Positions 9,742 to 18,789 of a DNA stretch of 64,000 bases are shown in pieces. The position numbers were made by a program, and so were the translations under genes. The DNA comes from an uncultured Lachnospiraceae bacterium (GTDB lineage: Bacteria; Bacillota; Clostridia; Lachnospirales; Lachnospiraceae). The notes beneath the pieces are model-generated. The model did not search any database and had not been told where the DNA came from. It saw only the letters and a list, made by a program, of their open reading frames with translations. The first letter of the stretch is position 1. Each line of letters begins with the position of its first letter. The stretch is taken from assembly GCA_910588825.1 (NCBI GenBank), contig CAJURF010000011.1:1-64000 (forward strand). Direction: 5' to 3'.

Positions 9742-11044
9742 TATCCTCATTGATGTGATCGGAAAGACTTTGACCAACAATATCCTTTTAAAAGGGGTTT
9801 CCGTAGCTGTGGCAGTGGTGGTATGGCTGCTGGTGGTCAATGTGGACGATCCGATTATTACCAGCAATATTGCCGGAGTTGCTGTGCAGGTGCAGAATGA
9901 GGCATATATTGAAAGCGGCGGAAAGATGAGCCTGATTAAAGAGGGGGAGAATATTATTTCAGTGGAGGTGAAGGGGAAACGTTCCATTGTGGATAAGCTC
10001 ACCCCGGAAGACCTGGTGGCCACTGCGGATTTGAAGCAGATTGTAAATATGAATACGGACCCCATTATGGTGCCGATTGCAGTTACCTGCAGCAGGCTGA
10101 AGTCAGCAGATTTGACACCAAATCCCAGAAATCTCAGTGTGGATATTGACGATATTATGACGCAGGAATACATTGTTACCGTCACTTCTGGAGAGAGCCA
10201 GCCGGGAAAGGGATATGAAATCGGAACACTCAGTGCCAATCCGGATAAAGTCAGTATCACAGGCCCTCAGTCCCTGGTGCGCAAGATTGATAAAGTGGTA
10301 GCCTCTGTGGATGCATCCAATCTCCAGGAGAATACCACGAAACAGGTGGGGCTGGAAATTATAGATAAGAATCAGGAAAAAATTTCAGAAAGTCAGATGA
10401 ACTATCTGAAGTATGACACCAGTGTGCCGAAAGTCTATGTGTCAGTAGGACTGTGGGCCATACAGAACGATGTCTCAATCAAAGGCGGGTATGTGGGAAA
10501 AGCATCAGACGGATATAAGGTGGATAAGATTACCTTTACACCGGAGAATATCAGTGTGGCCGGAAGCCAGGAGGCGCTGGAAGCACTGACAGCAGAAGGA
10601 AAAGTCATACGGGTGCCGGATGAGACCATTGATGTGACAGGGAAAAACTCAGACTTTGAGGTAAAAGTAAATATTGAGAAACTGCTGCCAGACAATATAA
10701 AACTGACAAAGGATACCAGCGACACGGTAATAGCGTCCGTCAGTATCCTGCCTCAGGATAGTAAAGAATACAGCGTATTGACCACAAACATTACGGGACA
10801 GAATGTGGCAGAGGGCCTGCAGCTGGTCTATGAGACTGAGAAAGTCCAAATCCGCATCCGGGAAAACGGAGCCCAGCTGGATCAGCTCAAAGAGAGTGAT
10901 ATTAAGGTCAGTGTGGACTTGTCGGGCAGGACAGAAGGCACTTATCTGGTTCCGGTAAAGGTGTCTCTGCCGCCGGGATATGACCTGGTGGAACAGCAGA
11001 ATACCACAGTAAAGCTGGTAAAACCCGTGAAAGGGGGAAGATGA
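9719..11044 (+). CDS. cdaR: CdaR/YbbR-domain regulator of CdaA
   Basis: A membrane-anchored extracellular protein that modulates CdaA. One N-terminal helix (about 20-45, VAVAVVVWLLVVNVDDP) is followed by about 390 residues of YbbR repeats, visible as recurring segments such as VAGSQEALEAL, VSITGPQSLV and the short beta pattern V-VSVDLSG. The 441 residues fit a protein with four repeats. The start lies inside the end of cdaA, so the two are translated together. Confidence 0.93.
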   Translation: MRKTQANDILIDVIGKTLTNNILLKGVSVAVAVVVWLLVVNVDDPIITSNIAGVAVQVQNEAYIESGGKMSLIKEGENIISVEVKGKRSIVDKLTPEDLVATADLKQIVNMNTDPIMVPIAVTCSRLKSADLTPNPRNLSVDIDDIMTQEYIVTVTSGESQPGKGYEIGTLSANPDKVSITGPQSLVRKIDKVVASVDASNLQENTTKQVGLEIIDKNQEKISESQMNYLKYDTSVPKVYVSVGLWAIQNDVSIKGGYVGKASDGYKVDKITFTPENISVAGSQEALEALTAEGKVIRVPDETIDVTGKNSDFEVKVNIEKLLPDNIKLTKDTSDTVIASVSILPQDSKEYSVLTTNITGQNVAEGLQLVYETEKVQIRIRENGAQLDQLKESDIKVSVDLSGRTEGTYLVPVKVSLPPGYDLVEQQNTTVKLVKPVKGGR

Positions 11045-11073
11045 ACTAAGTCACAGATGGGGGTGAAGTGAGA

Positions 11074-11337
11074 ATGACAAGAAAAAAGGTTTGTATTAAA
11101 AATCCGACAGGTCTGCATCTGCGTCCGGCGGGATTTCTCTGTAAAGAGGCTATGAAATATAATTGTTCAGTTGTATTTGAATTTCAAGATGGTACATATA
11201 ATGCCAAAAGTGTACTGGGCATACTGGGAGCCTGTGTGAAATGCGGGGATGAGATTGAGTTAATCTGTGACGGAGAAGATGAGGCGGCTGCCATGGATGC
11301 CCTGGCCGGGGCTGTGGAGAGCGGTCTGGGGGAATAG
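11074..11337 (+). CDS. HPr-type phosphocarrier protein
   Basis: An 87-residue HPr. With ATG 11074 as start the PTS-phosphorylated His falls exactly at position 15 (GLHLRPAG) and the HPr-kinase Ser exactly at 46 (AKSVLGILG), which decides this start against GTG 11068. Both functional residues being present argues for a working phosphocarrier or a catabolite-control HPr/Crh-like protein. It follows cdaR by 29 bases in place of the glmM often seen there. Whether it is the main ptsH or a paralogue cannot be told from one window. Confidence 0.9.
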   Translation: MTRKKVCIKNPTGLHLRPAGFLCKEAMKYNCSVVFEFQDGTYNAKSVLGILGACVKCGDEIELICDGEDEAAAMDALAGAVESGLGE

Positions 11338-11345
11338 GGAATAAC

Positions 11346-11375
11346 TTGACAAAAGATGGGTTTCGGGTCTACAAT
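11346..11375 (+). promoter_or_regulatory. Promoter of the L,D-transpeptidase gene
   Basis: TTGACA (11346-11351), an 18-base spacer and TACAAT (11370-11375), 53 bases before the ATG at 11429. Confidence 0.75.
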
Positions 11376-11428
11376 AGGACTTGTCAACGTAGTTTATGTT
11401 TTTATACACAGGGAGGATAATAGTTAAA

Positions 11429-13756
11429 ATGATAAGAAAGAAGTTTCTGGCTTTTACTATAGCTTTCAGCATGGCATGTTCGGGGACAGTATCTGTCGGG
11501 GCATCTGCAATAAATACAGAGTCTGTGGTGGAACAACAGGCTGAATTACAGGCGGAACCGGGTGCAGATGACGGCACGGTACAGGACGGTACACCGGATG
11601 GGCCGGCAGTTTCTTCAGATGGGGAAAGTGATAATAACAATGAGCAGGTTCCTGCTGTGCCTGAGCCGGGATTGTCGGAAAATATATCGGGCAATATATC
11701 CGGAAATGACAGCCTGCCGGAAGAACCGGCGCCGGAACCTGGTGACGAAACAGTTTCAGATAATGAAAATGGGATTGTGGGTTATGCATGGGATACGAGC
11801 TATGCGCCCAGGTATTACAAACTGAAAAAACCGGGTACTGACGGACAGTACTACACAGCAGAAGATGGTATCGTTACCATTGCTCTGGCAAGTGGGAATC
11901 AGGCGTCTTACCTGTTCGACCAGGAAGGCAGAATGCGGACAGGTCTTTGTACAGCCAGTGGAAACACGCTGGAGACTTACTATTTCCTCACAAGAGAGGA
12001 GACGATCAGTGACTGTAATTCTGAATTAGAAGAGCCGGATGGCCAGCCGATTATTGAACCCAGTCCTATAAACTCACGAATCGGCCAGATGCTGAAACAG
12101 CAGGGATGGCTCCATGTGGGTGAGCAGTGGCTCTATCTGAAGGACAATGGTGCCTGGGACACTTCCATGGTGGGTATGCAGACCCTGTCAGACAACAAAG
12201 TATATTATCTGTCAGAAAACGCAGTTCCTGAGAAAGATGTACTGAGGACAGTCAGCGATAATACATATTATTTCGGCGAAGACGGTGTTATGATCACTGA
12301 CGAGGCAAAGGAGATAGACGGAGATCTGTATTATTTTGGCGCCGACGGCGCTATGGCAGCCAATGTATTCCAGAAAGTCGGCGATAAGCAGTATTATTTT
12401 GGCGAAGAAGGAAAACAGCTGAAAAAAACCGGATGGCAGAAACTCAGCGGCAGCTGGTATTATTTTGATAAAGACTATTCCCGGGTCATTAAGACTAAAT
12501 GGCAGAAAATAACAGAAAACGGGAATGCCAATTACTATTACTTCGACGCAGACGGTAAGATGGCGAAAGATGAGTTCGTCAAAGCGGACAAATATCTGTA
12601 TCGTGTTGACAGTGCAGGATGCAGAGTAACCGGCCTGAAGAAAATTGACGGTTCATATTATTATTTTAGACCGAAGAAAGAGGGCAGTGCTCCTGCTGGC
12701 TCGGCATATAAGGGATGGGTAAAAATTGGCGCGTACTGGTATCGCTTTACAAGCGAGTTTAAAGCCCAGACCAGTCAGCTGATTGCCATTGGATCCAAAT
12801 ATTACTCTTTCACCAAAACCGGAAAGATGTACAAAGGCGGTCTGAAGAAGATCAACGGCAAATATTACTATTTTGAGAAACAGACCTCAAAAGCCCGCAA
12901 AGGATATGCAGTTACGAAAAAGTGGGTGAAAAAGGGCGGAAAGTGGTACTATGCCACAGCAAAAGCCTATATGAAAACCAACGGCTGGGTGAAGGATAAA
13001 GGAAATTATTATTATTTCGGCGCAGACAGCACAATGGTTAAAAATAAATGGGTGCAGCGCAATGGCAAATGGGGTTATCTGAAGGGAAACGGTGTTTTTT
13101 CACAGAACTGGGTAAAAATAAAAGGAAATTGGAAATACGCTAAGAAAGATGGAACATTTGCCAAAGGATGGACGACTGTAAAACAAAACGGGTCCAAATA
13201 TAAGTTTTATTTCAATAAAAAAGGCGTTTTGGTTCAGGACGTAAGGAATCGTGTTTCCGGCCCGTATATTTTGAAAGTGGACCGGAAAAGAAATCAGATT
13301 ACGGTGTATACCAAAGATTCCAGCGGGAAATATAATACTCCGGTAGTGGCTTTCCCGTGCTCAGTGGGGCTTCCAGCGACACCTACCCCAGTGGGAACGT
13401 TTATCGGAACCAGGGCCGGACGCTGGCAGCAACTCATGGGTCCCAGTTATGGCCAGTATGCGACTCTTGTGGATGCGGCAAATGGAATCTTTATTCATTC
13501 CGTGGCAGGAAGTGCGCCGAACATCAACAGTCTTCCCTATGGCGAGTGGAATAAGCTGGGGAGATCAGCCGCTTCTCATGGATGTATCCGCGTGGCGGTT
13601 GCCGATGCCAAGTGGATTTATCAAAACTGCAACGGAGCTACAGTAGAAGTAAGAGATTACGCCAACGCAGGACCCTTTGACCAGAAAACATATCGTAAGA
13701 TCAACTCATCATATAAATGGGATCCCACTGACCCAGAGGGAAGAGGATATCTGTAA
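11429..13756 (+). CDS. Secreted L,D-transpeptidase (YkuD) with wall-binding repeats
   Basis: A 775-residue exported enzyme that probably makes 3-3 peptidoglycan cross-links or anchors proteins to the wall. Signal peptide MIRKKFLAFTIAFSMACSG..ASA comes first, then an acidic Pro/Asn-rich stretch to about residue 125, then a long series of about 20-residue GW/YYF repeats of the choline-binding (CW) type. The C-terminal YkuD domain holds the catalytic signature FIHSVAG...SHGCIRV, with His and Cys both present. The start at 11429 follows GGGAGG by 12 bases and gives a clean signal peptide; ATG 11396 would spoil it. It has its own promoter and terminator. Confidence 0.93.
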   Translation: MIRKKFLAFTIAFSMACSGTVSVGASAINTESVVEQQAELQAEPGADDGTVQDGTPDGPAVSSDGESDNNNEQVPAVPEPGLSENISGNISGNDSLPEEPAPEPGDETVSDNENGIVGYAWDTSYAPRYYKLKKPGTDGQYYTAEDGIVTIALASGNQASYLFDQEGRMRTGLCTASGNTLETYYFLTREETISDCNSELEEPDGQPIIEPSPINSRIGQMLKQQGWLHVGEQWLYLKDNGAWDTSMVGMQTLSDNKVYYLSENAVPEKDVLRTVSDNTYYFGEDGVMITDEAKEIDGDLYYFGADGAMAANVFQKVGDKQYYFGEEGKQLKKTGWQKLSGSWYYFDKDYSRVIKTKWQKITENGNANYYYFDADGKMAKDEFVKADKYLYRVDSAGCRVTGLKKIDGSYYYFRPKKEGSAPAGSAYKGWVKIGAYWYRFTSEFKAQTSQLIAIGSKYYSFTKTGKMYKGGLKKINGKYYYFEKQTSKARKGYAVTKKWVKKGGKWYYATAKAYMKTNGWVKDKGNYYYFGADSTMVKNKWVQRNGKWGYLKGNGVFSQNWVKIKGNWKYAKKDGTFAKGWTTVKQNGSKYKFYFNKKGVLVQDVRNRVSGPYILKVDRKRNQITVYTKDSSGKYNTPVVAFPCSVGLPATPTPVGTFIGTRAGRWQQLMGPSYGQYATLVDAANGIFIHSVAGSAPNINSLPYGEWNKLGRSAASHGCIRVAVADAKWIYQNCNGATVEVRDYANAGPFDQKTYRKINSSYKWDPTDPEGRGYL

Positions 13757-13761
13757 TATGC

Positions 13762-13790
13762 AACAGGCTGGAAATTTCCAGCCTGTTTTT
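13762..13790 (+). terminator. Terminator after the L,D-transpeptidase gene
   Basis: Perfect arms AACAGGCTGGAAA and TTTCCAGCCTGTT end in five T. It separates the gene from the sugar cassette starting at 13828. Confidence 0.9.
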
Positions 13791-13827
13791 ATAAATGCTG
13801 ATTACATACAGTTACTAAGGAGTGAAA

Positions 13828-14787
13828 ATGGACACACCTATATACGAGATACACAGTGAATCAGAACAGGGAAACAGAATTTTTATAAAAAGGGATGACC
13901 TGCTCCCATTCTCTCTGGGCGGCAATAAAGTCCGCATAGGCTGGGAATTTTACCGGGATATGTGCAGGACAGAAGCAGACTGTATGGTGATATACGGCGA
14001 CAGACGTTCCAACCTATGCAGAGTCCTGGGAAATATATGTGGTCAGAAACAGATTCCGTGTTACATGATCTGTACCAGTGTGAAGGAATCACCCAGTTTA
14101 TCCAGCAACAGCCGTATGATGGAATGGATGCAGGTGGAGGTGATTCCCTGCCAAAAAGACTCAGTGGCCCAGTGTGTGCAGGACCTGTTTGAGAGGTTGG
14201 AAGGGGAGGGCAGAAAGCCTTATTATATTTATGGAAATCAATGGGGAGAGGGCAGAGAAGGCGTCCCGGTACAGGCTTATGTGGATGCCTATCAGGAAAT
14301 ACTAAGACAGGAATCCCAGCTGGGCGTATCTTTTGATTATATTTTTACAGCGTCCGGCACAGGGGCTACACAGAGCGGTCTCACCGCAGGCAGTCTGCTG
14401 GCCCGGGACACAAAGATGATTGTGGGGATCTCTGTTTCCCGGGAAAAGGAGCGGGGAACCAGGATCATGGCCAGAGCTTTAAGCCAGTATTTTAAAACCA
14501 GGGGGATTTTGGTTCCTGAGCGTCTGGAAGACAGGATATGTCTGGCCGACGAGTATCTGCAGGGCGGCTACGGAAAATTTGATGAGCAGATAGAAACGTG
14601 CATCCGCAGGCAGTTTCTGGAGAATGCCCTTCCTCTGGACCCCACTTATACAGGAAAAGCATTCTGGGGAATGGAATGTTATCTAAAAGACCACCATATT
14701 GAAAATGCAGATGTTCTGTTCCTTCACACAGGAGGCGCGCCTTTATTTTACGATTATCTGATAGATGAGGAGAAAATGACATGTTAG
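13828..14787 (+). CDS. PLP-dependent enzyme, ACC deaminase/D-cysteine desulfhydrase family
   Basis: A fold-type II PLP enzyme of 319 residues. Near the N-terminus IKRDDLLPFSLGGNKVR carries the family's Schiff-base Lys, followed by the phosphate-binding GDRRSNLCR (family pattern GxxxSNxxR) and the glycine-rich FTASGTGATQSGL. Family members deaminate or desulfhydrate small amino acids, often D-forms. AAGGAG at 13817-13822 sets the start at ATG 13828, not GTG 13822. It overlaps the glycosyltransferase by 7 bases and heads a five-gene coupled unit, so its substrate probably belongs to a surface-glycan pathway; the actual substrate is unknown. Confidence 0.8.
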   Translation: MDTPIYEIHSESEQGNRIFIKRDDLLPFSLGGNKVRIGWEFYRDMCRTEADCMVIYGDRRSNLCRVLGNICGQKQIPCYMICTSVKESPSLSSNSRMMEWMQVEVIPCQKDSVAQCVQDLFERLEGEGRKPYYIYGNQWGEGREGVPVQAYVDAYQEILRQESQLGVSFDYIFTASGTGATQSGLTAGSLLARDTKMIVGISVSREKERGTRIMARALSQYFKTRGILVPERLEDRICLADEYLQGGYGKFDEQIETCIRRQFLENALPLDPTYTGKAFWGMECYLKDHHIENADVLFLHTGGAPLFYDYLIDEEKMTC

Positions 14788-15719
14788 TATCAATAGTCAT
14801 ACCCTGCTATAATTCCCAGGCTACCATTGGAAAAGTTGTGGACATGGTTTCCGGGGAATTTGAGAATAATCCTGGATATACCTGTGAGTTTGTGCTGGTG
14901 AATGACCACTCAAGAGACGGCACCTTCGGGGTGATCCGCAGATTGGCCCAGGAGAGGAAGAACGTGAAAGGTGTGGATCTGCTCCGCAATTTCGGCCAGC
15001 ATAATGCGTTGATGGCCGCCCTGTCTTATGCCCAGGGAGATTATATACTGGGGATGGATGATGATATGCAGACACATCCCTCGCAGATATTTAAATTGAT
15101 TGACAAAATTGCAGAAGGGTTTGACATTGTTTACGGGGTATATCCACGCCGGAAAAATTCTGTTTTAAAAAATTTTTCCAGTAAACTCAATGAAGTCTCG
15201 TCCAGAATTCTGCTGGGGAGGCCCAAGGAGATTTTGTCCAGTAATTTCTGGGTGATCACCCGGGCTGTCCGAGAGGAAGTGGTGAAATACACCAGTTACA
15301 ATCCTTATATAGATGGGATTTTCTACCGCATTACCCATAATATTGGCAATGTACCTGTAGAACACTTTAAACGGGAGTCAGGAACCTCCAATTATACCCT
15401 GCGCAAATTGATGGGGCTGTGGCTGGCATACTGGAATTATTCGGTGATCCCCCTGCGGATATCCTCTGTGCTGGGGATGTTTTCCGCGCTTGGGGGCTTT
15501 CTGGCAGCTGTTGTGGTTGTGGTGAAGAAGATGATATCTCCGGATATCCCTGCAGGGTGGGCATCCACCATCTGCGTGATGGTATTTTTCTTCGGACTGG
15601 TTCTGATGGTACTGGGTATTATTGGGGAATATCTGGGCAAAATGCTTCTGACACTGAATCATACCCCTCAATACATTGTGAGAGAGACGGTTAATATAAC
15701 AAACATGGAGAAAAAATGA
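14781..15719 (+). CDS. GT2 undecaprenyl-phosphate sugar transferase (CsbB/ArnC-like)
   Basis: A 312-residue membrane glycosyltransferase of the dolichol-phosphate mannose synthase type. The GT2 core has VSIVIPCYNSQATIG, VLVNDHSRDGT and the metal site GMDDDMQTHP. Two C-terminal hydrophobic helices (about 232-255 and 265-290) match CsbB, ArnC and GtrB, which load one sugar on undecaprenyl phosphate at the inner membrane face. The next genes supply flippase-like proteins, as in Arn-type systems. The donor sugar cannot be read from sequence; a dTDP-4-amino sugar is suggested by the WecE homologue next door. Confidence 0.88.
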   Translation: MLVSIVIPCYNSQATIGKVVDMVSGEFENNPGYTCEFVLVNDHSRDGTFGVIRRLAQERKNVKGVDLLRNFGQHNALMAALSYAQGDYILGMDDDMQTHPSQIFKLIDKIAEGFDIVYGVYPRRKNSVLKNFSSKLNEVSSRILLGRPKEILSSNFWVITRAVREEVVKYTSYNPYIDGIFYRITHNIGNVPVEHFKRESGTSNYTLRKLMGLWLAYWNYSVIPLRISSVLGMFSALGGFLAAVVVVVKKMISPDIPAGWASTICVMVFFFGLVLMVLGIIGEYLGKMLLTLNHTPQYIVRETVNITNMEKK

Positions 15720-16954
15720 AAAAATTGATAATACTGGGAGCCGGAATCTACCAGGCCCCCCTCATACGGCAGGCGAAAGAGCTGGGACTGTTTGTCATTG
15801 TGGTGAGCAGCCCCGGGGATTATCCAGGGTTTGCCCTGGCCGATAAAGTGTATGAAACGGATACCAGGGATCAGGAAGGCGTGCTGGAGATTGCACAGTC
15901 AGAAAAGATTGATGGTATCTGTACTTCCGGTACAGATGTGGCTGTGCGTACCATTGGCTATGTGTGCCAGAAAATGGGGCTCCACGGTCTCTCCTATGAA
16001 GCGGCCTGCCAGGTGACAGATAAGGCTCTGATGAAGGATGCCTTTTATCAGAAGAAAGTGTCCACCCCCAGACATATCAGGGCATCTTCAATGGAAAAAG
16101 CCCAGCAGGCGGCTAAGCGCCTGGGGTACCCTCTGCTGGTAAAAGCGGTTGACAGCTCCGGAAGCAGGGGAATTGTCATAGTGGAAAGAGAAAGCCGGCT
16201 AAAGGAGGCTTTTTCCCGTGCACTGCAGGCATCCCGAAAGGACTATGTGCTGGTGGAAGAATATATCCAGGCAGAGGAAATCGGGGTAGACGGATTTGTG
16301 AAAAACGGAAGTCTGGTATTTATGGCTCCTCATGAGAAATATCTGTTCAGGGGTGAGCAGGTGACTGTGCCTGCCGGACACAGCTTTCCATATGACACTA
16401 CAAAGAAACAGATGCGTGAGATTCAAAAACAGATGCAGCTTGCCATAGAAGCTGTGGGACTGGATGAGTGTCCTGTGAATGCGGATGTGCTGGTGGATGG
16501 GAACAAAGTCTGGATTCTTGAGATTGGGGGGCGCACAGGTGCCACCTGCATTCCGGAATTGATCTCTTTGCACTATGGATTTCCCTTTTACCAGAGAATC
16601 ATCCAGAATGCTTTGGGAGAATCTGTACAGTTTCCCAGGCTTGTTCATGTTCCCTGCCAGGGAAGGCTGTTGATGAGCCCTATTGATGGAGTGATTACCA
16701 GTATCGACGAAGAAAAGCTGGACATCCTTCGGCAAAAAGGGGTACAGATTGTCATAGACTACCCCGCAGGCCATAAAGTGCAGGCAATGAAAAACGGTAC
16801 GGACCGGGTGGGCCATGTGGTGGCAAAGGCTGCCTCAGAAGCCGAATTTACGGCTGTTTATGACCAGGTGCAGTCAGCGGTCCAAATAGGAGGCCAGACA
16901 TTGTATCAGCTGAACCGGCAGGCAAAAGACGGGGAGGATGGAAAGAACAAATGA
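15716..16954 (+). CDS. ATP-grasp ligase
   Basis: A 412-residue ATP-grasp enzyme. It has a Rossmann-like pre-grasp domain (KLIILGAGIYQAPLI at the start), then the grasp fold with PLLVKAVDSSGSRGIV (ATP lid, Lys), VLVEEYIQAEEIGVDGF and the metal ligand segment WILEIGGRTGAT. A C-terminal domain of about 100 residues completes it. Such enzymes form amide or peptide bonds from a carboxylate and an amine through an acyl-phosphate. It shares ATGA with both neighbours, so it is tightly coupled to the lipid-sugar transferase. A plausible but unproved job is acylating a 4-amino sugar with an amino acid. A carbamoyl-phosphate-type role is unlikely at this size. Confidence 0.85.
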   Translation: MKKLIILGAGIYQAPLIRQAKELGLFVIVVSSPGDYPGFALADKVYETDTRDQEGVLEIAQSEKIDGICTSGTDVAVRTIGYVCQKMGLHGLSYEAACQVTDKALMKDAFYQKKVSTPRHIRASSMEKAQQAAKRLGYPLLVKAVDSSGSRGIVIVERESRLKEAFSRALQASRKDYVLVEEYIQAEEIGVDGFVKNGSLVFMAPHEKYLFRGEQVTVPAGHSFPYDTTKKQMREIQKQMQLAIEAVGLDECPVNADVLVDGNKVWILEIGGRTGATCIPELISLHYGFPFYQRIIQNALGESVQFPRLVHVPCQGRLLMSPIDGVITSIDEEKLDILRQKGVQIVIDYPAGHKVQAMKNGTDRVGHVVAKAASEAEFTAVYDQVQSAVQIGGQTLYQLNRQAKDGEDGKNK

Positions 16955-17328
16955 GTACAGAGTCAGCAAAAAACTATAGCAGAGCAGGGGCGCTGGATTA
17001 TATCAAACTTCATCTAAATATACTGCTGTTTTCTTTTACAACTGTGTTTTCAAAAGCAGCTTCTGTGCAGTTAAGTGAATATGGACTGCATTCACGTCTG
17101 CTGTATGTATTTGCGTTTCTTATGCTGCTGAACTGTGGGATTTACGCTCTTGCATGGCAGCAGGTGATTAAAAAATTTCAGCTGAGCATTGCCTATGCCA
17201 ATAAATCGGTGTATTTGATCTGGGGGCAGCTGTGGGCTGTGGTGATTTTTGGAGAGCATTTGACCTTTGGGAATATCCTGGGACTGATTTTTGTGTTTTC
17301 AGGGGTGATGGTGGTGTCTTATGAATAG
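16951..17328 (+). CDS. Small EamA/SMR-type membrane protein, subunit 1 (flippase-like)
   Basis: A 125-residue protein with about four hydrophobic helices after a polar N-terminus of 20 residues. Features such as NKSVYLIWGQLWAVVIFGE and the closing GLIFVFSGVMVV are typical of SMR/EamA half-transporters. In the Arn pathway ArnE and ArnF, of this size and kind, flip undecaprenyl-phosphate-aminoarabinose as a pair. Here too two such genes overlap (8 bases) behind an ArnC-like transferase, so flipping of the lipid-linked sugar is the likely job. Confidence 0.8.
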   Translation: MSTESAKNYSRAGALDYIKLHLNILLFSFTTVFSKAASVQLSEYGLHSRLLYVFAFLMLLNCGIYALAWQQVIKKFQLSIAYANKSVYLIWGQLWAVVIFGEHLTFGNILGLIFVFSGVMVVSYE

Positions 17329-17662
17329 ATTTTATCTGATGTTAATGTTTGTGGGAACTTTTTTCGCTGCTGTTTCCCAGATTCTGCTGAAACAAAGTGC
17401 AGACCGGACATACAACAGGCCGTTTGGCGATTATCTGAACTGGCGTGTGATTACATCGTATGGGATATACTTTGGGATTTTATTTCTGAATACCTGGTGC
17501 TATACGAAAATTGATATGAAATATGGTTCCATCATAGATACCTGCTGTTATGTATTTGTGATGCTGTTGTCCTGCCTGATTTTAAAAGAAAAAATCACCC
17601 GCAGAAAACTGGCAGGAAATCTGCTGATTATCTGCGGGGTCATGATCTATACTATGTCCTGA
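17321..17662 (+). CDS. Small EamA/SMR-type membrane protein, subunit 2 (flippase-like)
   Basis: A 113-residue partner of the previous gene, again four helices, with the SMR-typical opening FVGTFFAAVSQILLKQSA (the Gln-Leu-Leu-Lys motif of helix 1) and ending GNLLIICGVMIYTMS. Separate but overlapping half-size genes suggest an obligate heterodimer, as for ArnE/ArnF. The stop runs 11 bases into the tail of the convergent wecE homologue, so there is no terminator between them. Confidence 0.8.
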   Translation: MNRFYLMLMFVGTFFAAVSQILLKQSADRTYNRPFGDYLNWRVITSYGIYFGILFLNTWCYTKIDMKYGSIIDTCCYVFVMLLSCLILKEKITRRKLAGNLLIICGVMIYTMS

Positions 17663-18782
17663 AAAAGTCTTTCACAGTCTGTACTACTTTTTCCCTGTTA
17701 TCCTGGCCCATGCCGTAGAAAAGGGGAAGGCGGACCAGACGTTCACTTTCCCGGGTGGTATATTTGTCCTCACCGTGGAATCTGCCAAACTTTTGGCCTG
17801 CAGGAGAAGAGTGCAGGGGCACATAGTGGAATACTGCCATAACACCCCGTTCTTTCAAATAGGCGATGAAACGGGTGCGGGTATCCAGATCCTTCAGCTT
17901 GAGGTAATACATGTGGGCATTGTGACGGGCGTAGGAAGGAATCACGGGACGGGTGAGATATCCGGCCTGCTCCAGTTCCTGGAATGCCTGGTGGTAGAAT
18001 TTCCAGGTTTCCATCCGGTCATTCTGGATTTCCCGGAACATGGTAAACTGTCCCCACAGGTAGGCAGCATTTAACTCACTGGGAAGGTAGGAGGACCCAT
18101 AGTCCACCCAGGTATATTTATCAATTTGTCCCCGGAAAAACTGACTGCGGTTCGTTCCTTTTTCGCGGATTATTTCTGCCGTTTCCAGAGACTGGTCCTT
18201 TTGGAATAAAAGTGCTCCTCCTTCCCCCATAGTTAAGTTCTTTGTCTCGTGGAAACTCAGGCATCCGTAATCTCCCATGCCGCCCAATGCTTTGTCTTTA
18301 TAATAGGAAAAGATTCCCTGGGCGGCATCCTCCACCACCTGCAGGTGATGTCTATGGGCAATGTCCAGAATAGGGTCCATATCACAGGACACGCCTGCAT
18401 AGTGGACTGGCAGGATTACTCTTGTGCGGGGAGTGACGGCATCTTCCACCAGCCTTTCGTCCAGATTCATAGTGTCCGGGCGGATATCTGTGAATACAAT
18501 GCGTGCGCCTCTCTGCACAAATGCGTTTGCCGTGGACACAAACGTGTAGGAGGGCATGATCACTTCATCATCGGCGCCTATATTTGTGAGTACCGCAGCC
18601 ATCTCCAGGGCGTGGGTACAAGAGGTGGTCAGCAATGCATGCCTGACTGACAGAGTCTGCTCCATCCACTGGCTGCAGCGGCGGGTGAACATACCGTCAC
18701 CGCAGAGCTTGCGCTTTTCAATGGCTTCCTGTATGTATTGTTCTTCTGCCCCTGTATGAGGGGGTATATTAAAATCAATCAT
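17652..18782 (-). CDS. wecE: dTDP-4-keto-6-deoxy-D-glucose aminotransferase (WecE/RffA type)
   Basis: A 376-residue PLP aminotransferase of the DegT family. It follows E. coli WecE closely along its length as I know that protein: RKLCGDGMFTRRCSQWMEQ, EVIMPSYTFVSTANAF, VVEDAAQG, SFHETKN (PLP Lys), REKGTNRSQFFRGQIDKYTW and VFHYVPLHSSPAG. WecE turns dTDP-4-keto-6-deoxyglucose into dTDP-4-amino-4,6-dideoxygalactose. The substrate is made by RfbA and RfbB, both encoded 7-9 kb away. The start is ATG 18782, giving the family N-terminus MIDFNIPP; the longer reading adds 12 residues lying inside the promoter. The ATG sits where transcription should begin (see promoter). Confidence 0.93.
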   Translation of the reverse strand: MIDFNIPPHTGAEEQYIQEAIEKRKLCGDGMFTRRCSQWMEQTLSVRHALLTTSCTHALEMAAVLTNIGADDEVIMPSYTFVSTANAFVQRGARIVFTDIRPDTMNLDERLVEDAVTPRTRVILPVHYAGVSCDMDPILDIAHRHHLQVVEDAAQGIFSYYKDKALGGMGDYGCLSFHETKNLTMGEGGALLFQKDQSLETAEIIREKGTNRSQFFRGQIDKYTWVDYGSSYLPSELNAAYLWGQFTMFREIQNDRMETWKFYHQAFQELEQAGYLTRPVIPSYARHNAHMYYLKLKDLDTRTRFIAYLKERGVMAVFHYVPLHSSPAGQKFGRFHGEDKYTTRESERLVRLPLFYGMGQDNREKVVQTVKDFFRT

Positions 18783-18789
18783 GGTAAAT

